From JBAOHV01 sp964450685 (lineage in GTDB: Bacteria; Actinomycetota; Acidimicrobiia; Acidimicrobiales; Microtrichaceae), in assembly GCA_964450685.1 (NCBI GenBank), contig CAYVDN010000081.1, positions 1 to 10,957 of the forward strand: 10,957 nt of DNA, written 5' to 3'. Shown here piece by piece: positions 5,746-10,957 of this stretch. Position 1 is the first letter of the stretch; each line of letters begins with the position of its first letter. The position numbers were made by a program, and so were the translations under genes. The notes beneath the pieces are model-generated. The model did not search any database and was not told where the DNA came from. It saw only the letters and a program-made list of their open reading frames with translations.

Positions 5746-6399
5746 TCAGCTGCTCTGTTGCCAGTTGAAGAGCGCCATCTCGAGTTCGTCCGGGGCGATC
5801 CCGAGGCGGGCCGCCCGCTCGGCCATCTCGTCGCAATAGGCGGCGTAGCTCGCGGCCGAGGTGTAGCGCCGGGGGTCTGGCGCGTCGATGCCGACTCGTT
5901 CGCAGGCGGCGAAGACGACCTGATCGAGCACGAGCGGCATCTGGGATCCGCCGTCTCGTGCGGCTGAGAAGTAGAGGAGCTTCGTTCCCATGGCGATCCC
6001 GAGTTGCCGGAGACGCGTACGCCGGGACGAGAACAGAGAGCCGAAGCCCTCAGCGGGGCTGCGTCGTGCCGAGGCGCGGATGTCGTCCACGATGATGGCA
6101 ACGGTCTGGTTCGCGTCTCGTGGGGTCAGCATCTGCGCCGTCCGGTACGGGCCATACGCGATGGGGCCGAATCCCCAGAGCATCGACGCGACGAGCAGGT
6201 CGACGGGGTCGCCGTCCTGGTAGGCGAAGACCATGTCGCGGGTGATGGTGTTGTCGTCACGGACACGGTCGAACAACTCGTCGGGGACTGCGCCGGGGAA
6301 GCCGTACCCTTCGAGTTCGGACTGCCACCGGGCAACGTCGCAGGGGATCGGTCGTTCGACGGCCGAGCTGTCGACGATCTCGGTCAGGTCGTGGCTCAC
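5746..6399 (-). CDS. OGG-fold (8-oxoguanine glycosylase-like) protein
   Basis: This is the last gene of the three-gene operon. The GTG at 6399 overlaps the stop of the ATPase gene as GTGA, which fixes the start; the longer open frame upstream is antisense-free but lies inside the ATPase gene. The product has 217 residues. Sequence features: 'DLLVASMLWGFGPIAYGPYRTAQML' (68-91, split here: SMLWGFGPIAYGP then YRTAQML), 'GIAMGTKLLYFSAA' (134-147) and 'MPLVLDQVVFAA' (154-165). K140 in GTK and D159 in LVLDQVV are 19 residues apart, the same spacing as K249 and D268 of human OGG1, and D159 fits the PVDxHV position of HhH-GPD glycosylases. That suggests a base-excision glycosylase/lyase or a base-sensing domain. 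The family resemblance is recalled, the catalytic assignment is inferred, and a substrate cannot be named. Confidence 0.78.
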   Translation of the reverse strand: MSHDLTEIVDSSAVERPIPCDVARWQSELEGYGFPGAVPDELFDRVRDDNTITRDMVFAYQDGDPVDLLVASMLWGFGPIAYGPYRTAQMLTPRDANQTVAIIVDDIRASARRSPAEGFGSLFSSRRTRLRQLGIAMGTKLLYFSAARDGGSQMPLVLDQVVFAACERVGIDAPDPRRYTSAASYAAYCDEMAERAARLGIAPDELEMALFNWQQSS

Positions 6400-7532
6400 A
6401 GGTACTGTCCAGTCAGTTGGGGTTCGGTGTGCCCTCTGCCGATCCGGTCGAGGTGTCCGCCATGTTCGTACATCTCGGCGAGCGTGAGCGCTTGTTCGGG
6501 GCGGGGGTGGTCGTCGGGCAGCCATCGGTGGGCTTCGACAGGTGAGAACTTGGGGAACTCGATCCGGGCGAGGCTGCGGCCGGGGCGGGTGAGTGCAGGG
6601 TGGATCCTATGCAGCTCCTCGTTGGTGGTGAGCAGGATCAGCGTGTTGAAGCCTTGGCCCAGGACGCCGTCGGCGAGGTTGAGGAGTCTCCCGAGTCCCG
6701 CGCCTGCGTCACGTCTGGCGGACGCTCGTAGGTATTCGTCGCTGTCCTCGGCGACGATGAGTCGCCACTGGGCGTCGGGCTCACCGGCAGTGCTGAAGGT
6801 CGGGCCGGTGGCGGAGGGGACCGGTCGGGTGAGCACTTCGCTGATGTAGCCGGGGTCGGCGAAGAATCGCTCCGGGTCGGCGATGTACTGGCTGGTGCAC
6901 CACGGGGACCACTCCCGCATGAGCGCCCGTAGCGCGGTGGTCTTGCCGGTGCCCGGGGCGCCGTGCCAGAGGACCAGCTTGCCGCCGTCCGTCGGCCGGG
7001 CGACTGCCATGAGCTGCGACAGCTCGTGGCGAGCGACCTTCGGGTAGTTGGCGTCGATCGAACTCCACTCCGGTGCTGCGATGCTGCGGTCAGAACTGCG
7101 GTAGCTGCCATGCGGGCCGGCGTGCCAGGTACGAATCTGGACCGTGCCAGCGGAAGCGTGGTGGGGCACACAGCGTCGAACCCGCGTTTCGAGTGCATCG
7201 ACGTGGGCTTCGTTGGAGGCTGCGACCGACACGATGGTCGATCGGGCGAATCCCTTGATCAGAAGGCTTCCGCTCGAGTCCTGTGCGAGGGCTGCCACTC
7301 CGGTCTCGTAGGTCGCGCATCGCTGCACCGTCATCCCGTCGGGAATCAGATCCGAGGGCGCTACGGGTTGTTCGATCCGGAAGGAACGAACGAACGGGTG
7401 TCGTTCCAGTGTCAGTTGCTTGAACGCGAGCTCAACGATGTCGTCGGGGTCCGTGAGGCGATCGATCACGGTGGTAGGAGTAGATGGCAGTCCAGATGGG
7501 ACGGTGGCGCAGCGATCGTCGATGGGTGTCAT
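6396..7532 (-). CDS. BCS1-like AAA ATPase (DUF5925-type)
   Basis: This middle gene of the operon encodes 378 residues. Its ATG overlaps the stop of the upstream gene as ATGA. Residues 1-160 are a less conserved N-terminal domain ('DDIVELAFKQLTLERHPFVR', 'TVQIRTWHAGPHGSYR'). The AAA core follows: Walker A 'GAPGTGKTT' at 191-199 (K197), Walker B 'LIVAEDSDEYL' at 258-268, 'LGRLLNLADGVLGQG' at 280-294, sensor 1 'LLTTNEE' with N304, and 'HPALTRPGRS' with R316/R319 as arginine-finger candidates. The ED-x-D Walker B and LLNxxDGV...TTN...PALxRPGR order resemble the BCS1 branch of classical AAA proteins and the actinobacterial DUF5925 group. It is likely an ATP-driven hexameric remodeler acting on, or loading, its two operon partners; that role is inference. 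Confidence 0.88.
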   Translation of the reverse strand: MTPIDDRCATVPSGLPSTPTTVIDRLTDPDDIVELAFKQLTLERHPFVRSFRIEQPVAPSDLIPDGMTVQRCATYETGVAALAQDSSGSLLIKGFARSTIVSVAASNEAHVDALETRVRRCVPHHASAGTVQIRTWHAGPHGSYRSSDRSIAAPEWSSIDANYPKVARHELSQLMAVARPTDGGKLVLWHGAPGTGKTTALRALMREWSPWCTSQYIADPERFFADPGYISEVLTRPVPSATGPTFSTAGEPDAQWRLIVAEDSDEYLRASARRDAGAGLGRLLNLADGVLGQGFNTLILLTTNEELHRIHPALTRPGRSLARIEFPKFSPVEAHRWLPDDHPRPEQALTLAEMYEHGGHLDRIGRGHTEPQLTGQYL

Positions 7533-8164
7533 CGTTGGGCTCCCATCCAGATGACGATGTCGATGGTGCGTAGGTCGCTCACGGTCACGTTGTGGAGCAT
7601 GCCGAGCACGAGCCGGAACTCAGCCAGCGGGTCACAGTTGGTCTGGAGGTCCTGGGCGAGGTGGTGCAGCAGCGGCTCCCAGGCGTCGACCCCGCGGCGC
7701 TGACTGGTGAGTGGCCGGTACCAGTCGATGACCTCCGGGTCGATCAACGGGATCAACCAGGGTCGCTTGCGGTGCAGGACCTTCGACAACAGGGTGAGCG
7801 ACACTCCGGGGAACCGGGCGGGGAGCTCGGCCAGCTGGGCGATCACGGTGTCGTCGGCACTCCGGAGGTGGAGGTCGACGGGGAACGGTTCGAGCCAACC
7901 GGTGAGGTCCTCGCGGTGATCCCAGAAGTAGGCGAGGTCGTCGCGAGAGATGCCGGGATGCAGCGCTGCTGCGCAGGTCACATCCTCGGGCACGAGCACC
8001 GTGGGGTCGGTCGTGATCTCGTCGTAGTACCGGAACGCCCAGGTCTCTGGTGGGTTGTCGTCCCACGGGAGTCCGCAGTAGCGCTGGACCCTGGTCAGTG
8101 CCTCGGACCACTCGACGGGTCGGCCGGCGATCACCACATCGCGGCCGTAGATGGGTTCGGTCAT
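7529..8164 (-). CDS. DUF6308-like protein, first gene of the operon
   Basis: The ATG at 8164 is preceded by AGGAGGAG two bases upstream, an outstanding ribosome binding site, so the longer open frame from 8203 is rejected. The 211-residue product matches what I recall of DUF6308: 'YYDEITTDPTVLVPEDVTCA', 'ALHPGISRDDL', 'GVSLTLLSKVLHRKRPWLIP' (120-139), 'LIDPEVIDWYRPLT' and the C-terminal 'TIDIVIWMG'. The central block resembles the Lys...Pro...Asp core of HhH-GPD glycosylases. K128 in LLSK and D142 in PLID are 14 residues apart, and the latter is followed by PEV, as PVDxHV is in that fold. A second, shortened glycosylase-like fold in the same operon is therefore possible. No enzyme activity is known to me. 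It is translationally coupled to the ATPase by ATGA. Confidence 0.82.
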   Translation of the reverse strand: MTEPIYGRDVVIAGRPVEWSEALTRVQRYCGLPWDDNPPETWAFRYYDEITTDPTVLVPEDVTCAAALHPGISRDDLAYFWDHREDLTGWLEPFPVDLHLRSADDTVIAQLAELPARFPGVSLTLLSKVLHRKRPWLIPLIDPEVIDWYRPLTSQRRGVDAWEPLLHHLAQDLQTNCDPLAEFRLVLGMLHNVTVSDLRTIDIVIWMGAQR

Positions 8165-8297
8165 GTCTCCTCCTGTCGCGGCCTCCCGTCCGGGAGCGCC
8201 CAACGGCGAGGACCGTACTCGTGCCCAGTGACAGTGAACGGAGCCGCAACAGCTTCGGCGCGCTTAGGAGGGGGTATCGGCTCGACTGGAGGCGCGA
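8165..8297. promoter_or_regulatory. Divergent spacer: operon and relaxase promoters, possible oriT
   Basis: This 133-bp region lies between the minus-strand operon and the plus-strand relaxase. It must hold both starts of transcription, but no clear -35/-10 pair is visible. It contains CTCCCG-TC-CGGGAG (8183-8196), a perfect 6-bp dyad directly upstream of the operon's ribosome binding site, and a tandem CAGTGA pair at 8226-8237. MobF elements often carry oriT next to the relaxase gene, so this is the best oriT candidate in the window. No known nic sequence is recognised. Confidence 0.45.
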
Positions 8298-10957
8298 GTG
8301 CTGAACATCGGACTGCTCGCCCCAGGTGCGGGCGAGTACTACATCGGTGAGGTCGCGTCGTCGGCCGAGGACTACTACACGGGCCGGGGTGAGAGCGCTG
8401 GTCGGTGGGTCGGGTCGCTGGCGAGCGAAATCGGCCTCGAGGGCGAGGTGGAACCGGAGCACTTCCGAGCGGTGCTCGCCGGTCGCGATCCGTTCAGCGG
8501 CGAGCAGCTGGTCCATCGAAAGCCGGCCAAGTCTGATGAGGGCCCGTCGGTCGATCCCGAGCAGAGCTTCGACGTGTTGCAGGCAGCCGCGTTCCTTGGC
8601 GTGTCCGGCCAGTACGTCCGGCGGCTACTCGAGGACGGCCAGCGCTACTCCGAGCAGCTCGCCGCCGGATCCGATGACGACGTCGCTCCGCCGAAGAAGT
8701 ACCTGCTCGGCGAGCGGACTCGCGACCCGGACCCCGACCCCGAGGCGCCCAAGCCAATGGGCCCGGTGCCGTGGCGGGTGTCGGGGGCGGAGCTGGTCAG
8801 GTTCGCGGCGAGCCGTCAGGAGAAGAAGTTCAGACCCGGCTACGACCTGACCCTTCGGCCACCCAAGTCGGTCAGCGTTCTGTGGGCGCTCGGCGACGCG
8901 GACATCGCGGGCAAGGTCCGTGACGCGCACACCGCAGCGGTCGACCAGGTCGTCGCCTACTACGAGGAGCACGCGGTGCGGGCTCGGAAGCCGTCGAGCG
9001 GTCACCGGGTGCGGACCCACGGGATCATCGCCGCCGCCTTCGACCATCGCACATCGCGAGCGGGCGACCCGTTGCTGCACACCCACGTGGTTACCGCGAA
9101 CATGACGCGTTTCGGTGACGACGAAGGCGAGATGGTGTGGCGGTCGGTGGAGTCCTCGGCCCTCTTCGAGCACGCCAAGGCGGCTGGCCACTTGTACCAG
9201 GCGCACTTGCGTCACGAGCTGGTCGAACGGCTCGGGGTGCGGTTCCGTCCGACCGTCAACGGCTACGCCGAGATCGAAGGGGTCCCCGACGCGGTGATCG
9301 AGGTGTTCTCCAAGCGCCGCAACGAGATCGAAGAGGAACTCGCCGCCACCGGCCGCACCACCGCCCGATCGGCACAGGTCGCCACGCTGGAGACCCGCAA
9401 GGCAAAGGACTACGGGGTGGATACCGACACGCTCACCGCCCGGTGGTCAGAGGAAGCAGCGGCGCACGGGTTCGACCAGCGAGCCGCGCGTGCGTGCACG
9501 AACGTCGCTGCCCCGGGTGAGTGGACGGCGGAGGAGCAGGAGCGCATCCTCGAGCTGCTCGCCGGCCCCCAGGGCTTGTGTGAGCACGCATCGACGTTCC
9601 GACGGTCGGAGGTCACCGAGATGGTCGCCGCGCTCGCTGGAGCATCCGCGACAGCGACCGACATCGAGGCACTGGTCAGTCGTTTCCTCGACAGCGGCAA
9701 GGTGGTCAAGGTCACGGTGACCAAACCGTCGGCGAACACCCAGCGAGGCTTGACCCAGGAGAAGTGGACCACCGTCGAGCTGGCTGAGACCGAGGCGCAG
9801 CTGCTCGGACAGGCTGCTCAGTCGGTGGTCAGCCCTGACCACCGCCTCGGTCAGACCGTGATCGATGACGTGGTAGCGGCTCGTCCCGAGTTGTCGGACG
9901 AGCAGGCGGTCATGGTCACCGAGGTGTGCGCCTCGTCGCGGTTCGTGTTGCCGGTCGAGGGCCGCCCGGGTGCGGGCAAGACCTATGCAACCGAAGCGGT
10001 CGTCGCCGCTCATGTCGCTGCAGGGGTTCCGGTGGTGGGGTGCGCAGTGTCGGCAGCCGCTGCGTCGGAGCTCGAGTCCCAGGCCGGGTTCGCCCGCTCG
10101 GTGATGCCAGCGACCACAGTCGCGAAGCTGCTCCACGACCTCGACCGCTACGACGGTCTCGCGGCTGGCACGACGGTGGTGGTGGACGAGGCGTCGATGA
10201 TCGGCACCCGCGCGTTGGCTGGACTTGCCGGTCACGTGCAGCGCTGCGGGGGTCGGATGGTGCTCGTCGGAGACCCCGACCAGCACGGCTCGGTCGAAGC
10301 GGGCGGAGTGTTCGCTCGGCTCTGTAGCGACCACGGCGATGGGCTGGTTCGGCTCGTGGAGAACCGTCGCCAGGACGACCACGTCGACCGACTCGCGATC
10401 GACGACTACCGCAGCGGGCTCATCACCCAAGCAGTACAGCGCCTCGACGACGCGGACCGGGTCGTGCGTTCCGCGACCGCGGGGGAGTCCTTCGACGCGA
10501 TGGTCGCCGACTGGTACGCCGCACGACTCGCCGGGTCGGCCGACCCCATGATCGCTGGGCCGAACTCGACACGGCGCGCGCTCAACGAACGAGCTCGGGT
10601 GCTGTTGAAAGCCGCCGGTGAGCTGACCGGCGAACCCTTGCGCGTCGCGGGTCGCGAGTTGCTCGTTGGCGACGAGGTCGTCGCCCGTCGCAACGACCGC
10701 ACCCTGTGCGAGCCGGGATCGAAGGACTTCGTCAAGAACGGATCAGTCGGTGTCATCGAGTCGATCCACCACAGCGACCGTGAGGTCACCGTCCACTTCG
10801 AACGCGAAGGAACAATCCGGGTGCCGGCCCGCTACCTCGCCGCCGGCAAGCTCGAACACGCCTACGCGCGCACCACCTACGGGGTGCAGGGCCACACCCA
10901 CGACGTCGCCCGCTACCACCCGACCGACGCCTCCGGGTTCGAAGAGGGCTACGTCGC
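8298..10957 (+). CDS. MobF (TrwC/TraI-like) relaxase-helicase with inserted HTH (C-terminus off the right edge)
   Basis: The frame starts at a GTG with GGAGG 5 bases upstream and stays open to the window end (886 complete codons). The N-terminus 'GAGEYYIGEVASSAEDYYTG' carries the paired tyrosines of TrwC (Y14/Y15 and Y26/Y27), candidates for nicking oriT DNA. 'YDLTLRPPKSVSVLWA' starts at 182. H250, H261 and H263 ('FDHRTS', 'LLHTHVV') form the metal-binding set. The helicase part has Walker A 'GRPGAGKT' at 555-562, Walker B 'VVVDEASMIG' with D630/E631, 'LVGDPDQ', and a late 'YARTTYGVQGHT' from 856. Between tyrosines and histidines, residues about 88-175 form an excisionase-like HTH ('QAAAFLGVSGQYVRRLLEDG', later 'WRVSGAELVRFAASR'), which is an unusual insertion. 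It nicks and unwinds DNA for conjugative transfer. Confidence 0.96.
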   Translation, partial: MLNIGLLAPGAGEYYIGEVASSAEDYYTGRGESAGRWVGSLASEIGLEGEVEPEHFRAVLAGRDPFSGEQLVHRKPAKSDEGPSVDPEQSFDVLQAAAFLGVSGQYVRRLLEDGQRYSEQLAAGSDDDVAPPKKYLLGERTRDPDPDPEAPKPMGPVPWRVSGAELVRFAASRQEKKFRPGYDLTLRPPKSVSVLWALGDADIAGKVRDAHTAAVDQVVAYYEEHAVRARKPSSGHRVRTHGIIAAAFDHRTSRAGDPLLHTHVVTANMTRFGDDEGEMVWRSVESSALFEHAKAAGHLYQAHLRHELVERLGVRFRPTVNGYAEIEGVPDAVIEVFSKRRNEIEEELAATGRTTARSAQVATLETRKAKDYGVDTDTLTARWSEEAAAHGFDQRAARACTNVAAPGEWTAEEQERILELLAGPQGLCEHASTFRRSEVTEMVAALAGASATATDIEALVSRFLDSGKVVKVTVTKPSANTQRGLTQEKWTTVELAETEAQLLGQAAQSVVSPDHRLGQTVIDDVVAARPELSDEQAVMVTEVCASSRFVLPVEGRPGAGKTYATEAVVAAHVAAGVPVVGCAVSAAAASELESQAGFARSVMPATTVAKLLHDLDRYDGLAAGTTVVVDEASMIGTRALAGLAGHVQRCGGRMVLVGDPDQHGSVEAGGVFARLCSDHGDGLVRLVENRRQDDHVDRLAIDDYRSGLITQAVQRLDDADRVVRSATAGESFDAMVADWYAARLAGSADPMIAGPNSTRRALNERARVLLKAAGELTGEPLRVAGRELLVGDEVVARRNDRTLCEPGSKDFVKNGSVGVIESIHHSDREVTVHFEREGTIRVPARYLAAGKLEHAYARTTYGVQGHTHDVARYHPTDASGFEEGYV
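9823..9844. repeat. Third copy of the TGGTCANCCCTGACCA palindrome, inside the relaxase gene
   Basis: TGGTCAGCCCTGACCA at 9826-9841 differs from the two upstream copies only at the variable seventh base. Here the dyad extends to 9-bp arms, CGGTGGTCA and TGACCACCG, around GCCC. It falls in codons 509-516 (SVVSPDH), in the linker between relaxase and helicase parts, where protein constraint is likely low. Confidence 0.65.

Larger units (their letters stand above)
2662..10957 (+). mobile_element. Integrative, probably mobilisable or conjugative element in tRNA-Leu (left part)
   Basis: The evidence is the gene order after an intact tRNA-Leu: tyrosine integrase, excisionase-like HTH gene, winged-helix-like gene, ParA/CpaE-like P-loop gene, a three-gene cargo operon and a MobF relaxase-helicase. 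Integrase plus relaxase indicates an element that can insert, excise and be moved by conjugation. The right end, attR and any type IV secretion or coupling genes lie beyond the window, so it could be an ICE or a mobilisable element that borrows a transfer machine. It is unlike classical actinomycete AICEs, in that a relaxase is present and no FtsK-like TraB translocase is seen in this part. Confidence 0.8.

Noticed and set aside
5734..6740. 14-base identity CGTAGGTATTCGTC at 5734-5747 and 6727-6740
   Set aside because: One copy is at a stop codon and one is in ATPase coding sequence, neither is palindromic, and one 14-base match is expected fairly often in a window this size.
6004..6849. Plus-strand frame across the OGG-fold and ATPase genes
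   Set aside because: It is antisense to two genes with clear motifs, and spans their junction with no domain pattern of its own.
7592..8350. Plus-strand frame opposite the DUF6308-like gene
   Set aside because: It lies antisense to a gene with a superb ribosome binding site and family motifs, and crosses into the relaxase start in another frame.
9447..10430. 327-codon minus-strand frame opposite the relaxase
   Set aside because: The plus-strand relaxase-helicase motifs are unbroken here; the minus product is a high-GC shadow.
1..10957. CRISPR arrays, insertion sequences or rRNA genes
   Set aside because: No regularly spaced repeats, transposase motifs or rRNA-like segments were seen on either strand.

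Overview
The window comes from a very GC-rich bacterium. Actinobacterial style is suggested by GTG starts, purine-rich ribosome binding sites, 4-base gene overlaps and the gene families present. An acidimicrobiia-like lineage is possible but cannot be proven from this sequence.

Left part (1-2577), ordinary chromosome: the N-terminal two thirds of an SsuD-type FMN-dependent alkanesulfonate monooxygenase (minus strand, runs off the left edge), a small conserved hypothetical protein (plus strand) and a ClC-family chloride transporter or channel (minus strand).

Junction (2578-2795): a complete tRNA-Leu(UAA) gene. Its 3' part probably serves as the attachment site of an integrated element. It is followed by an 8-bp inverted repeat and a perfect tandem pair of 11-bp repeats, just ahead of a tyrosine integrase.

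Right part (2662 to the window end), integrative, probably mobilisable or conjugative element: integrase, a convergent excisionase-like HTH gene on the other strand, a dyad-rich divergent control region, a conserved winged-helix-like protein, a hairpin and a cluster of TGGTCA/TGACCA palindromes, a divergent ParA/CpaE-type P-loop protein, and a strong hairpin between convergent transcription units. Next comes a three-gene minus-strand operon, and finally a MobF (TrwC/TraI-like) relaxase-helicase that runs off the right edge. The far end of the element (attR), any type IV secretion genes and a certain oriT are not in view.

The most interesting cargo is the three-gene operon at 5746-8164. It holds a DUF6308-like protein, a BCS1-like (DUF5925-type) AAA ATPase and an OGG-fold glycosylase-like protein. 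The genes are joined by ATGA and GTGA overlaps and preceded by an excellent ribosome binding site. The last protein keeps a Lys-Asp pair 19 residues apart, the same spacing as in human OGG1. The first has a similar but shorter K...PLID pattern. Two glycosylase-like proteins coupled to an AAA motor on a mobile element would fit a DNA-base-sensing defence or conflict system; that function is inference. A second notable signal is a 16-bp palindrome, TGGTCANCCCTGACCA, present twice upstream of the P-loop gene and once inside the relaxase gene. A third is an excisionase-like HTH domain apparently inserted into the relaxase domain.
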